Shown: one piece after another, positions 50,683-59,813 of the stretch
Layout of the letters: the number at the start of each line of letters is the position of its first letter
Numbering within the stretch: the first letter of the stretch is position 1
From: VAZQ01 sp035293945
GTDB taxonomy: Bacteria > Pseudomonadota > Alphaproteobacteria > Rhizobiales > Xanthobacteraceae
Assembly (NCBI GenBank): GCA_035293945.1
Contig: DATGLV010000010.1
Location: forward strand, 109,815 to 173,814
Direction: 5' to 3'
DNA: 64,000 nt
Program-made: the position numbers and the translations under genes
The notes under the pieces: model-generated
Told to the model about the DNA's origin: nothing
The model's database searches: none
What the model saw: only the letters and a program-made list of their open reading frames with translations

Positions 50683-52386
50683 TTGGCGAAAACACCGAAA
50701 GCTAGGTCATCCCGGCAAGATCGGCCTGTCGCCGCCACCGAACGGCCGAATGCCGCGATCGACCGGCGCAGCTTCCTCGCTTCGACCGCCGCGGCCGGCG
50801 CAGTCGCGAGCTCTGCCTTGCCGGCACAAGCCGCGGCTGCGGGCGAGGCGATCAATTGGGATCATGAGGTCGACGTCCTGGTCATCGGTGCCGGCGCGGG
50901 TGGGCTTACCGCCGGCATCGCGGCGCGGGAGAAAGGCGCGTCGGTGCTGATCGTCGAGAAGAATTTCGACATCGGCGGGCGCGCCATGATGAGCTTCGGC
51001 GGCCTCTATATCGGCGGCGGCAACCGCCTGCAGAAGGCGATCGGGGTCGAGGACACGCCGGACAAGGCCTTCGCCGACTGGAGCCGGCCGGAAAAGCCCA
51101 TGGGGCGGTTCAGCGATCGCGCGCTGGTTCGTACCTGGGCCGACAACAATCTCGATCTGTTTGATTGGTTGGAGAAGCACGGCATCAAGTGGGAGGGCTA
51201 CCGGCCAGCGCCGGATCGGCTCGATCGCGCGCGCACGCGCCTCAACGTGGTGCCGTGGCCGAACGAGGTCACTAACGGCGGGCGCGGTTCCGGCTTCGTG
51301 CGGCCGCTCGCCAAGACCGCGCGCGAGATGGGCGTCGAGATTTTGCTGCAGCACCAGATGACGAAGATCCATCGCGAGCAGCCTTTCGCCGGGCCGGTCC
51401 TCGGCATCACCGCGATGGAAGTCGACAACTGGTATCAGCCGAAATTCCGCACGCTCAACATCCGCGCCCGCAAGGGCATCATCATTGCGACCGGCGGCAG
51501 CGCCGGCAATCCGACGTTCCGCACTATGTTCGACGTGCGTCTGACCGAGGAGTTTCAGGCGGAGAACAGCGAATGGACGCTGCGCACCGCCGACGGCGAG
51601 ATCGCCGCCATGGAGATCGGCGCGGCGCTTGGCGCTACCGCCTGCCAGACCACGCAGGACGACAATCTCATCAACAAGGGCCGCATGGGAAAGAAGTGCA
51701 ACGGCTCGGCGACGACGATCTATGCGACTGCGCCGCATTTTTTCCGCGCTGGCGCGATCGGGCTCACCGTCAAGGACTATCAGAACGTGATCCTGGTGAA
51801 GGAAAATGGCTTGCGCTTCTACGACGAGATGGCGAAGAACCAGGACTACGAATATCTCGCCGCAGCGCTCGCCTGGACGGGCGATCCCAAGAAGATGAAC
51901 GGCGGCGGGCCGATTTGGGCGATCTTCGATGCCGATGCGGTGGCGCGCGAGAAGTGGCAGGTCAAGCCGCCCTATGTCGATCCTTATGGCTATTTTTTCA
52001 GCGCCGATACGCTGGAAGAGCTCGCTGCGAAAATCGCCAACGAGTACCAGTGGCGGCCGATGCCTCCCGCGCAGCTCAAGGCGACGGTCGAGCGCTACAA
52101 TTCGTTCGTCGATCGCGGCGTGGACGAGGATTTCAAGAAGCCGCGACCGATGCACAAGATCGCGACGCCGCCGTTTTACGCGGCCTGGCACACGCCGGCG
52201 CTGCACGATTCCTATACCGGCATCCGGATCAATACGACCGGTCAGGTCATCGATTTGCGCGGCAAGATCATACCCCGCCTTTATGCGTGCGGGGATTCGG
52301 CGGGCGGTTTCGGCCAGCACGGCATCTGTCGCGCCGCGACTTTCGGTCGGCTTGCCGGTTTCCATGCGGCGCAGTTGCCAACTTGA
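50683..52386 (+). CDS. Tat-exported FAD-binding oxidoreductase (fumarate reductase/succinate dehydrogenase flavoprotein-like)
   Basis: The start is TTG 50683, chosen for GGGAGG (50671-50676) six bases upstream. Residues 27-32 (DRRSFL) followed by an Ala-rich stretch ending in PAQAAA form a twin-arginine signal, so the enzyme folds in the cytoplasm and is exported. The FAD site is VLVIGAGAGGLTAGIAA (residues 65-81) followed by VEK; GIIIATGG and the C-terminal LYACGDSAGGFGQHG close the flavin domain. The 567-aa length fits the flavoprotein family that includes 3-ketosteroid dehydrogenases and fumarate reductases. The substrate is unknown. It precedes a ThDP enzyme gene on the same strand, 132 bases away across a palindromic repeat. 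Confidence 0.85.
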   Translation: MAKTPKARSSRQDRPVAATERPNAAIDRRSFLASTAAAGAVASSALPAQAAAAGEAINWDHEVDVLVIGAGAGGLTAGIAAREKGASVLIVEKNFDIGGRAMMSFGGLYIGGGNRLQKAIGVEDTPDKAFADWSRPEKPMGRFSDRALVRTWADNNLDLFDWLEKHGIKWEGYRPAPDRLDRARTRLNVVPWPNEVTNGGRGSGFVRPLAKTAREMGVEILLQHQMTKIHREQPFAGPVLGITAMEVDNWYQPKFRTLNIRARKGIIIATGGSAGNPTFRTMFDVRLTEEFQAENSEWTLRTADGEIAAMEIGAALGATACQTTQDDNLINKGRMGKKCNGSATTIYATAPHFFRAGAIGLTVKDYQNVILVKENGLRFYDEMAKNQDYEYLAAALAWTGDPKKMNGGGPIWAIFDADAVAREKWQVKPPYVDPYGYFFSADTLEELAAKIANEYQWRPMPPAQLKATVERYNSFVDRGVDEDFKKPRPMHKIATPPFYAAWHTPALHDSYTGIRINTTGQVIDLRGKIIPRLYACGDSAGGFGQHGICRAATFGRLAGFHAAQLPT

Positions 52387-52400
52387 ACTTCGGTCTGCTT

Positions 52401-52479
52401 GTCCCGGGCTCTTGACCCGGGACTGTTCCAGGCTACGGATGGGCCGAAGTTTGTAACGGTCCCGGGTCAGGCCCGGGAC
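52401..52479. repeat. Double-hairpin GTCCCGGG intergenic repeat
   Basis: GTCCCGGG (52401-52408) pairs with CCCGGGAC (52416-52423), and the same arms recur at 52459-52466 and 52472-52479. The middle contains GTTCCAGGC, shared with the repeat at 61116. It is a REP-like element filling the gap between the flavoprotein and ThDP genes. Confidence 0.7.
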
Positions 52480-52518
52480 ACGTGTTGAACAACCATCGAT
52501 CGAGGATACTCACTGCCA

Positions 52519-54318
52519 ATGAAGAACGTGCTCAACGGCGCTCAGGTGATCGTCGACTACCTGGTGCGCGAGAAGGTGCCCTACATTTTCGGCCTGTGCG
52601 GCCACGGCAATATTCAGTTCATCGACGCGCTCTATGAGCGCTCCTCCGATATCAAGGCTTTCTCCGTGCATCACGAGTCGGTCGCGGGCTTCATGGCGGA
52701 CGTCTACTACCGCGTCGCCGGAAGGCCGAGCGCGACCTTTACGTCCTGCGGTCCGGGCTCGGCCAACATGCCGATCGCGCTCGCCAATGCGTATCTCGAC
52801 TCGGTGCCGTTCCTGGCGGTGACCGGCAATGTGCCGACCAGCCAATTCAATCGCGGCGCGTTCCAGGAGCTCTACCGACATTATCAGGCCGATTTTCCCT
52901 CGACCGTGCGCGCCTATTGCAAGCGCGTCTTTCAGCCGACGCGCGGCGAGATGGTGCCGCTGGCGGTGCGGCAGGCGTGGAAGACCATGACGACGGGGCG
53001 TCCCGGCCCGGTGGTGCTCGACGTGCCGTTCGACGTCTTCCGCGAGGCTGCCGCCGAGGAGACGCCGCGCCCGGAAGATTGGAACGCCAACATTTCCTGC
53101 CGTTGCGGCGCCGATCCCGAAGGCGTGCGCAAGGCCGCCGATATGCTGATGGCGGCACGGAAGCCGGTGATTCTGGTCGGGCAGGGCGTGCGCTATGGCG
53201 GCGCCAGCGCCGATCTTCTGGCGCTCGCCGAGCGCCTGCAAATTCCGGTCGCGACCTCGGCAAGCGGCATCGGGGGGATCAGCACGGAGCATCCGCTGTC
53301 CTTGGGGCTCGTCGCCCGCAACGGTCCCTATCAGGCGAACCACGCGACCCGGCAGGCCGATGTGCTGTTGGCGCTCGGCGTTCGCTTTGACGATCGCACG
53401 TCGAGCTCGTGGCTGCCCGGCTATTCTTTCACCATCCCGCCGACGCGCCTCATCCATGTGGACATCGATCCGGAGGAGATCGCCCGCAATTATCCGGTCG
53501 CGCTCGGCCTGATGGCGGACGTGCGCACCTTCCTGCGTCAGCTTCTGGCCGAGCTCGAGACCCGGAGAGGCGTCGCCGAGGCCGCGCAAAGCCACAAGGC
53601 CTGGCTTGCCGAGATCGACGGATATCGCGCGCAATGGAATGCCTACATCGCGCCGGGCTTCAAAGACGATTCAACGCCCATTCATCCGCAGCGCGCCGCC
53701 GCGGTCATCGACGGCGCACTGCCCAAGGATGCGATCCTGGTCAGCGACATCGGGGTGCACCACAATTGGCTGATCGAGTTCTGCAGGCCGACGCGTCCGG
53801 ATTCACTCATCGGCTCGATGGGCTTCGGCCCGATGGGATTCGGGGTCGCGGGCGTCCTCGGCGCCAAGGTCGCGGCGCCCGATCGGCCATGCGTCTCGGT
53901 CTGCGGTGACGGCGCGTTCTTGATGCATGCGAGCGTGCTCGCGACTGCGGTCGAATGCGATCTGCCTGTCGTTTGGGTGGTGTGGAACAACTACGCCTAT
54001 GCGTCGATCCGCGGTCTGCAGCGCGGCTATTTGAACGGGCGTGAACTGGCGACGGATTTCCACGATCCCAAGACCGGCGCGCGCTACAACCCCGATTTTG
54101 CCGCCATGGCGCGCTCGGCCGGCGTCGAGGCCGTCAGCGTCGACCGGGCCGGAGACTTGGGCGATGCGGTCAAGGCGGCGGTTGCGGCCAACAAGCCGTT
54201 CCTGATCGATGCCGATATTGGGGCCGACCAAAATCCCGGCGGCGCCGGTGTTTGGGAACTGCCGGGGCTGGGCCAGAACCAGCCAGCTTTCGGCGGCCGC
54301 TATCAGCCGCCGTCGTGA
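52519..54318 (+). CDS. Thiamine diphosphate-dependent enzyme (acetolactate synthase-like)
   Basis: This 599-aa protein has the three-domain plan of the family. The N-terminal pyrimidine-binding domain contains HHESVAGFMAD with Glu53, the residue that activates ThDP. A central domain holds KPVILVGQGVRYGG. The C-terminal domain has GDGAFLMHASVLATAVECDL (from residue 463) running to WNN, the metal and diphosphate motif. It differs from IlvB enough that I would not call it biosynthetic, and no small subunit gene follows. Decarboxylation or carboligation of a 2-oxo acid is likely. Pairing with the upstream flavoprotein suggests a catabolic pathway. Confidence 0.85.
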   Translation: MKNVLNGAQVIVDYLVREKVPYIFGLCGHGNIQFIDALYERSSDIKAFSVHHESVAGFMADVYYRVAGRPSATFTSCGPGSANMPIALANAYLDSVPFLAVTGNVPTSQFNRGAFQELYRHYQADFPSTVRAYCKRVFQPTRGEMVPLAVRQAWKTMTTGRPGPVVLDVPFDVFREAAAEETPRPEDWNANISCRCGADPEGVRKAADMLMAARKPVILVGQGVRYGGASADLLALAERLQIPVATSASGIGGISTEHPLSLGLVARNGPYQANHATRQADVLLALGVRFDDRTSSSWLPGYSFTIPPTRLIHVDIDPEEIARNYPVALGLMADVRTFLRQLLAELETRRGVAEAAQSHKAWLAEIDGYRAQWNAYIAPGFKDDSTPIHPQRAAAVIDGALPKDAILVSDIGVHHNWLIEFCRPTRPDSLIGSMGFGPMGFGVAGVLGAKVAAPDRPCVSVCGDGAFLMHASVLATAVECDLPVVWVVWNNYAYASIRGLQRGYLNGRELATDFHDPKTGARYNPDFAAMARSAGVEAVSVDRAGDLGDAVKAAVAANKPFLIDADIGADQNPGGAGVWELPGLGQNQPAFGGRYQPPS

Positions 54319-54339
54319 AGACTCCACTGGGTCACGCCC

Positions 54340-54430
54340 GCGCCTGTCGCGGGCATCCACGTCTTTGTTGCAGTACCTCAGCAAGCAAGGCGTGGATGGC
54401 CGGGACAAGCCTGGACAAGCCCGGCCATGA
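54340..54430. repeat. Palindromic intergenic repeat (CATCCACG arms)
   Basis: CATCCACG at 54354-54361 is inverted as CGTGGATG at 54391-54398, flanked by GCCCGCGCCTGTCGCGGGC and ATGGCCGGGACAAG. The last piece recurs near 61193-61206. It lies between two convergent genes and may help end transcription of both. Confidence 0.6.
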
Positions 54431-55831
54431 CTAGGCTGGTTGTCTTGCCATTGTGACGACCAGCGCGCCGGCATCGTCCACCTGCTCGATTGCCCACAGC
54501 TGCTCGATCAATCGTGCGGCGCTGTCGCATCCGAGTGCGGGACCCACAAGGGTCATGAATTTCTCCTTGAGGCCCTCATCGTCGAGCGGCACCAAGCGCG
54601 AGCCAAGCGCCTCGTCGGCCTGGCGCACGAAGGCGCCGCGTTTGCTCGTGAGCGTCACCCGTGCCGGGCGCAAGGAAGGATAGAGCTTGTCGATCGCCGG
54701 CGGCGCCGTCACATGCACCTTGGCGGCAAGCGCGGCGAGCGCCGGATCGCGGCGCTCACTTTCCGCGAAGTGCTCGAGCCTGATCCAGCGGTGCTTCGCG
54801 GCGAGCGCCATCAAATAGGGGAAGCTCAGCTGGGCGCTGGCGAAATCGTCCCAGCCCGTTTCGGCATGCTCGGCGGCGATGCGGTAGGTCTCGACATCGA
54901 TGCGGGTGATTTCGTCGGCGGCGATTTTCTCGTCGGTGACGAGGCCGATCAGCGCCTCGACGGCCGGCTGGATATGGCGGCAGCACGGATAGGGCTTGAT
55001 GTAGCAGTCAGTGACCCCGAACGGCACCGCAGGCGGCAGCTCGATTGGGCGCGGACTGGCGCGGCCGAAGGCAAGCGTCTGCAGGAACCCGTCGCGCGCC
55101 TCGAGCACCCGCGGCGGGCCCTCGACGCCCTGTTCGGCCAAGAGCGCAGCCTGCGAGCCCTCGCGGGCCGCGTGGCCGGCGTGCAGGCGCTTGATGTCGG
55201 CGCCGCCGCCCACAAAGGCAAACAGCCCAGCCGCGCTGCTGGCCGCGAGACCAAACGCGTTGGCAAGCCCTCGGGTCGGGAGGCTGCGCAACTTGCCGGC
55301 CGCCATGGCGGCGCCCAGGACCGCGACCGCGCCGGTCGGGTGGTAACCGCGCTGGCGCAGCTCAGGATGGCAGGCACGGCCAATCGCCGTCACGGTCTCG
55401 TAGCCTGCCACCAGCGCCTCGATCAGCGTGCTGCCCGCTATCTTGCGGTCCTGTGCCAGGGCGAGAAGCGTTGGCACGACGGCGCAGCCCGGATGCACCG
55501 AGCCTTGCCGATAGCCATCGTCGAGCTCGATGCCGTGCGCCGCTGTGCCGCCCAGGAAGGCCGCGTCCAGGAGGTCCGCGCGTCGCGCCCGCCCGGGCAC
55601 TACGACATGCCCCGCTGGGCGCACGGCGGCCAGCATCGCTTCCGCGCGGGTCGCGACATCGCCTCCAGCACCCGCGATCATTACCCCAACCGTGTCCAGG
55701 AGGTGCCGCTTGGCGTAGTGGCGGACTTCTTCGCTAAGGGCCGCGTGGCGGAGCGCGTCGACAAAGCCAATCACCGCCTCTGTGGCGCTCATCGCCACCG
55801 TGACTTGCTCCAGGGCTTCGACGGACGACAT
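54431..55831 (-). CDS. MmgE/PrpD family protein
   Basis: I start the gene at the ATG complementary to 55829-55831 (MSSVEALEQV) because GGAG lies six bases upstream; the frame could extend seven residues further. The 466-aa protein shows the family pattern: KRHLLDTVGVMIAGA, AAFLGGTAAHGIELDDGYRQ, HPGCAVVPTLLALA, RGYHPTGAV, and PYPCCRHIQPAVEAL. Members include 2-methylcitrate dehydratase and many uncharacterised dehydratases or isomerases. Its place behind an acyl-CoA dehydrogenase and an acyl-CoA synthetase, rather than prpB/prpC, suggests a role in breaking down an unusual carboxylic acid. It is the last gene of the operon. Confidence 0.85.
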   Translation of the reverse strand: MSSVEALEQVTVAMSATEAVIGFVDALRHAALSEEVRHYAKRHLLDTVGVMIAGAGGDVATRAEAMLAAVRPAGHVVVPGRARRADLLDAAFLGGTAAHGIELDDGYRQGSVHPGCAVVPTLLALAQDRKIAGSTLIEALVAGYETVTAIGRACHPELRQRGYHPTGAVAVLGAAMAAGKLRSLPTRGLANAFGLAASSAAGLFAFVGGGADIKRLHAGHAAREGSQAALLAEQGVEGPPRVLEARDGFLQTLAFGRASPRPIELPPAVPFGVTDCYIKPYPCCRHIQPAVEALIGLVTDEKIAADEITRIDVETYRIAAEHAETGWDDFASAQLSFPYLMALAAKHRWIRLEHFAESERRDPALAALAAKVHVTAPPAIDKLYPSLRPARVTLTSKRGAFVRQADEALGSRLVPLDDEGLKEKFMTLVGPALGCDSAARLIEQLWAIEQVDDAGALVVTMARQPA

Positions 55832-55875
55832 GCAATTCTCCAATCGCTGCACAGCTTTGGATCAATTAACGAAGC

Positions 55876-58002
55876 CTACACCATAACTTTGATCAACGCG
55901 TCGACCGCGACCGCGCCGTCTCCGGGGGCCTTGACAATCAGCGGGTTGATCTCAGCTTCCAAAACTTGGCTGCCCTCCATCACGGCGAGGCGCGACAGCG
56001 CCACGATCGCCTCTGCGAGCGCGTCTAGGTCGCCCTTCGGCAAGCCGCGATATCCGGCGAGGGGCGCGAGGCCGCGCACCTCGGTGATCATCTCGTGCGC
56101 GGTCGCAAGATCGACCGGTGCCAGCCGCAGGCTGCGATCGCGATAGATTTCGGTCAGGACGCCGCCTGCTGCCACCAGCACCAGAGGCCCGACATCAGGG
56201 TCGATCCGATACCCGATCAGCGCTTCGCCCGCGCCTTTGATCATCGGCTGCACCAACACCCGTTCCAGTGTGGCGCCGGGGCGGTGATGCCTGAGATTGC
56301 CGTCGATCTGCCGGATCGCCGCCAGCAATTCCGCGTGGTTGTTCACGCCCAGCACTACTCCGCCCAATTCGCTCTTGTGCGCGACCCCCGTCACCACCCC
56401 CTTGACGGCGACCGGATACGCAAATGGCATGCTTTCTGACGGAGCCGACGCATTCATCGTCACACCCGGCGCCCGGGAGATGCCGAGCTTGTCGATTAGC
56501 TTGAAAGCGGCAAGCTCATCCAGCCATTCGGTATCGCCGCGATTATGTGTGATGCTCGTTGATGCCATGACGATCCGCGGCTCCCCGCGCCCCAGCGCTG
56601 CCGCGATTGCATCCGCACAGGCTTCAGGCGTGCGGAAGCCCGGGACACCCGCTTGTGCGAGGGCCGCGAGGGCAGCAGGCGCATCGGGAACAAGGTACGC
56701 CGCAATGGGCTTGGCGCTGCCGCGGCTGTCGATGATGGGCTTGACCGCGAGCTCGGGATGGAAGCGCGCGGAGGAGCCGACCACCGCCAGCACGAGATCG
56801 AATTCGGGAGCCGACGCAACGATATCGAGTGCGGCTTTCATGGATTCGTAGCGCGTCCCGGTGAGGGTGAGATCGATCAGGCGCGCGGGCTTGACGTCAA
56901 GCCCAGCGGCCGCAAGGCGCGCCAATGTGGCTTCGCTCGGCGGCTCGATGGTGATGCCGCGCACTGCCAGCGGATCGACCACCATGGTGGCGCCGCCGGC
57001 CGTGGTGGTGACGACGCCGACCCTGGGACGATGGCCGTGCGGCGTGGCCGGTACGTGCGCAATCAGCGGCAAGCCTTCGATCAAGCCGTCGAGCGTTGCG
57101 GCACGGGCGATGCCGCAATCGGCGAGGAACGCTTCGGCCACATCGTCCTCACCGGCGAGCGCACCGGTATGGGAAACTGCAAGCTCGCGCGCGGCGTCCG
57201 ATCGCCCGAGCTTATAGGCGAGGATCGGCCTGCCCGATTGCGCGGCCGCAAGTGCGAATGCGCGCAGGCTGTCGGCATGGCGCAGCGTCTCGAGGAACAG
57301 CATGTAGCTGTCGATGGCTGGATCGGCGAGCGTTGCCGAGCAAATCTCGCCGAGCGAAAGATCGACCTCGCCGCCGACGGAGACTAACCCGGCAAAGCCC
57401 ATCCCGCGCGCGAGCCCGCGCGAGAGGAGCGCTCCGATCATGCTGCCGCTGTGGGATGCGGCGAAGATGCGCCCCTTCGGCAGCGAAGTCTCATCGAAGG
57501 CCGCATTTGCGGTGAGCAGCAGGCCATTGGTAAGGTTCACGACCCCGAGGCTCGATGGGCCGACGATACGCAGCCCGGTGGCGGCCGCAATCGCGCGCAG
57601 CTCGCCCGCCCGCGTGAGCCCCTCGGGCCCCGCTTCGGTGAAGCCATCAGCCAGAACTGTCGCGATTTTTACACCGAGACGCCCGCATTCCGCGACCGCT
57701 TCGACCGCACCTAGCGTTCCGGTGACGATATAGACGTGCTCCGGCACTTCGGGCAGCGCGGCGAGCGAAGGCCAGGCGCGCTCGCCCAATACGGTGTCAC
57801 GCCGCGCATTGATCGGATAGACGCGACCCGCAAAGTCCGCCTGGCGCAAGAATTTGAGCGGTCGTCCGGCCGTTTTGCCGGCATCGTCCGACTGGCCGAC
57901 GATCGCGACCGAGCGTGGAGCAAGCAGCGCCTGCGCCAAGGGCGCCTGCGCCAGGGGCGCCTGCGCGAGCGCTGCAGCCTTCTCATTCGGCGGCGTCAGC
58001 AT
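55876..58002 (-). CDS. NDP-forming acyl-CoA synthetase (acetate-CoA ligase family)
   Basis: The start is placed at the ATG complementary to 58000-58002, because earlier starts would run deep into the acyl-CoA dehydrogenase gene; the remaining overlap is 20 bases, which suggests translational coupling. The 708-aa protein has a CoA-binding domain (SVAIVGQSDDAGKTAGRPLK onwards), succinyl-CoA synthetase-like domains with GPSSLGVVN, AASHSGSMIGALLSRG and SHTGALAGEDDV, and a C-terminal ATP-grasp domain (YPVAVKGVVTGVAHKSELGG, then EAEINPLIV). It links an acid to CoA using ATP or GTP. The N-terminus contains a short AQAPL repeat encoded by 15-bp units (57927-57971). It feeds or follows the dehydrogenase next to it. 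Confidence 0.9.
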   Translation of the reverse strand: MLTPPNEKAAALAQAPLAQAPLAQALLAPRSVAIVGQSDDAGKTAGRPLKFLRQADFAGRVYPINARRDTVLGERAWPSLAALPEVPEHVYIVTGTLGAVEAVAECGRLGVKIATVLADGFTEAGPEGLTRAGELRAIAAATGLRIVGPSSLGVVNLTNGLLLTANAAFDETSLPKGRIFAASHSGSMIGALLSRGLARGMGFAGLVSVGGEVDLSLGEICSATLADPAIDSYMLFLETLRHADSLRAFALAAAQSGRPILAYKLGRSDAARELAVSHTGALAGEDDVAEAFLADCGIARAATLDGLIEGLPLIAHVPATPHGHRPRVGVVTTTAGGATMVVDPLAVRGITIEPPSEATLARLAAAGLDVKPARLIDLTLTGTRYESMKAALDIVASAPEFDLVLAVVGSSARFHPELAVKPIIDSRGSAKPIAAYLVPDAPAALAALAQAGVPGFRTPEACADAIAAALGRGEPRIVMASTSITHNRGDTEWLDELAAFKLIDKLGISRAPGVTMNASAPSESMPFAYPVAVKGVVTGVAHKSELGGVVLGVNNHAELLAAIRQIDGNLRHHRPGATLERVLVQPMIKGAGEALIGYRIDPDVGPLVLVAAGGVLTEIYRDRSLRLAPVDLATAHEMITEVRGLAPLAGYRGLPKGDLDALAEAIVALSRLAVMEGSQVLEAEINPLIVKAPGDGAVAVDALIKVMV

Positions 58003-59149
58003 GGCGCTTGCGCTGATCGAAGCGACGATCGAACACGTGCTCGGCGATGCGGTTCTTGAGGATCTCGAGCGAGCCGCCCGCAATCATCCAGCCACGGGTG
58101 CGGCGCATGCAGTATTCGACCAGGCTGTCACGACTGTAGCCGAATGCCCCCATGACCTGGATCGACTCGTTCGCCGCCGCGAAACCAGCCTGGTTGCAGG
58201 CCGCCTTGGCGAGCGCGGTCTCATAGGCCGAGGGCAGTCCGCGATCCGCATTGGCGGCCGCGCGATAGAGCAGCAATTGCGCGCTCTCGAGCTTGATCGC
58301 CATATCGGCGAACTTCCATTGCAGCCCTTGAAATTCGCACAGCGGCCGGCCGAATTGCTCGCGCGTTGCGGCGTGCGTGCGGGCCGCTTCGAAAGCGCAA
58401 CGCCCGAGCGCGAGCGCACGCGCCGCATTGCCGAGCCGCTCGACATTGAAGCTTCCCATTTGCTTCTTGAAGCCTCCGGGCCCGAGCAAGACGTTCTCTG
58501 CCGGAACGCGGCAGTTTTCGAAATGCAGCTCGCACCATTCTTCGCCGCTCATGAAGCTCGACGGCGGCCCGATCGAGAAGCCGGCCGTGCCGCGCTCGAT
58601 GATGAGCGAGCCGATGCCGCCGAGCCCCGGCCCGTAGCGGACATAGATGAGAAAGAGCGAGGCATCGGGGCTGAAGGTCGAGAACACCTTGGTGCCGTTG
58701 ACGATGAAGGCGGAGCCATCCTGGCGCGCGTTGGTTTTGAGGTCGGTCACCGCAGAGCCGGCATCAGGCTCGGTCATGCCGAGGCTCATGACCATGCGCC
58801 CGGACAGGAGGTCAGGCAGCCAGCGCGCCTTCTGGGCCGGCGTGCCGTATTCCGCAAAGGTGCGCAGCGGGCCGAAATTGCCGAACTGCACCACGTCGGC
58901 GCTGCGCGGGCAGTGGGCCGCAACCTCGCCGATAGCGATAATGGCATCCATGAGCGTGCCGCCCTGGCCGCCGTCCTCGGCCGAGAGCGTGATGCCCATG
59001 AGGCCCTGCTGACTCATCCGCCTCGCCACATCGAATGGGAAGCGCGGATCGTGCGCGCGCTTGAGCGCGCCCGCGGCCAGCTCACTTAGCGCAAAGCGGC
59101 GCACCTGATCGGCGAACAGCTTCTGCTCGGGGGTGAATTCGAAGTTCAT
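57983..59149 (-). CDS. Acyl-CoA dehydrogenase
   Basis: The start is the ATG complementary to 59147-59149, with GGGAG upstream. The 388-aa protein shows the family order: N-terminal helices (FTPEQKLFADQVRRF), the flavin-contact motif MSLGMTEPDAGSAVTDLKT, a middle beta domain, and the C-terminal FNVERLGNAARALALGRC, REQFGRPL and QVMGAFGYSRD. The place usually held by the catalytic Glu in YEGT reads IAGG, as in relatives whose base sits on another helix; reduced activity is also possible. It oxidises an acyl-CoA to the enoyl-CoA using FAD. It is the first gene of the operon with the synthetase and MmgE/PrpD genes. Confidence 0.9.
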   Translation of the reverse strand: MNFEFTPEQKLFADQVRRFALSELAAGALKRAHDPRFPFDVARRMSQQGLMGITLSAEDGGQGGTLMDAIIAIGEVAAHCPRSADVVQFGNFGPLRTFAEYGTPAQKARWLPDLLSGRMVMSLGMTEPDAGSAVTDLKTNARQDGSAFIVNGTKVFSTFSPDASLFLIYVRYGPGLGGIGSLIIERGTAGFSIGPPSSFMSGEEWCELHFENCRVPAENVLLGPGGFKKQMGSFNVERLGNAARALALGRCAFEAARTHAATREQFGRPLCEFQGLQWKFADMAIKLESAQLLLYRAAANADRGLPSAYETALAKAACNQAGFAAANESIQVMGAFGYSRDSLVEYCMRRTRGWMIAGGSLEILKNRIAEHVFDRRFDQRKRHADAAE

Positions 59150-59244
59150 GGCTTCTCCCGCCCGCCATCTTGCAGGCCGCGCCTGAGTGGTTCAACTGCA
59201 ACCGGAACAGAGCTCCACATCATCACCGCCGAGCGCACGGCGGC

Positions 59245-59534
59245 TTATGAGTCCTCATATTCACGCCTCTGGGCCGGATGCTTCACATTTAGGATGATGA
59301 TCTCGTCAGCAGCATCCACAGTGTAATAGACGAGATAGTTGTATTTGCGGGTGATGAACTTGCGGACGCCGGGCATTTGCTGCGGGGGTCCAGCGTGGGG
59401 AAAGAGCATAAGGTCTTGCAAACTTTCGTAGATGGCCGCCCGTACGCGCTCGGCGGCTGCCGGATTACCCTCGCGGATAAGTCAGCAATAGCGATTATGT
59501 TTTCGACGGCGCGTGGGGTGAACCGAAGCTTCGT
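59245..59534 (-). pseudogene. Broken RelE/ParE-family toxin
   Basis: On the minus strand a RelE/ParE-like sequence is split between two frames. The first reads KLRFTPRAVENIIAIAD from an ACG codon (59532-59534) where the ATG would be expected. After one missing base near 59478 the second continues IREGNPAAAERVRAAIYESL, then GVRKFITRKYNYLVYY and a C-terminal IIILNVKHPAQRREYEDS to the stop at 59245. The start region overlaps the end of the antitoxin gene, as in normal pairs. Both the lost start and the frameshift argue that the toxin is dead. Confidence 0.75.
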
Positions 59535-59758
59535 CGATCGAAGCGGCGAAACGCGGCCTCGACCTCGACATCGGTTGCGAACTGGGTGCGCTTGGCCTGG
59601 GCCAGACTTTCCAGAACGTCGGTAAGATGGGCCGGATCGATTGGTTCCGGCTCGCCTTCGTCACCCGCCCAGGTGAGCATGGCACGGGCGATTTCGTTCT
59701 GGGCATCGGGCGCCAAGCGCCGTACCGCCTCAACGGCTTGTTCGAGAAGCTTGGTCAT
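59495..59758 (-). CDS. Antitoxin of a RelE/ParE-type pair
   Basis: This 87-aa protein starts at the ATG complementary to 59756-59758 (MTKLLEQAVEAVRRLAPDAQ). The opening helix and a C-terminal VEVEAAFRRFDR are typical of small antitoxins that precede RelE/ParE toxins in alphaproteobacteria. The gene appears intact and overlaps the toxin remnant by 40 bases. With the toxin inactivated, it may persist as a relic or protect against a related toxin elsewhere. Confidence 0.75.
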   Translation of the reverse strand: MTKLLEQAVEAVRRLAPDAQNEIARAMLTWAGDEGEPEPIDPAHLTDVLESLAQAKRTQFATDVEVEAAFRRFDRRSFGSPHAPSKT

Positions 59759-59813
59759 GCGCGAAAGATACACAAGGAGGGCCACTCGCGCAAAGCGGCA
59801 TACTTGAGCCTTG

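Noticed and set aside
50707..52365. Minus-strand 552-aa frame over the flavoprotein
   Set aside because: The plus strand has clear FAD motifs and a Tat signal; the antisense frame has none.
54440..56146. Plus-strand 568-aa frame opposite the MmgE/PrpD gene
   Set aside because: The minus strand carries the family motifs; this frame is an Arg-rich shadow.
58084..58150. Inactive acyl-CoA dehydrogenase because YEGT reads IAGG
   Set aside because: Several active relatives have Gly at this place and use a Glu on another helix, so loss of activity cannot be claimed.
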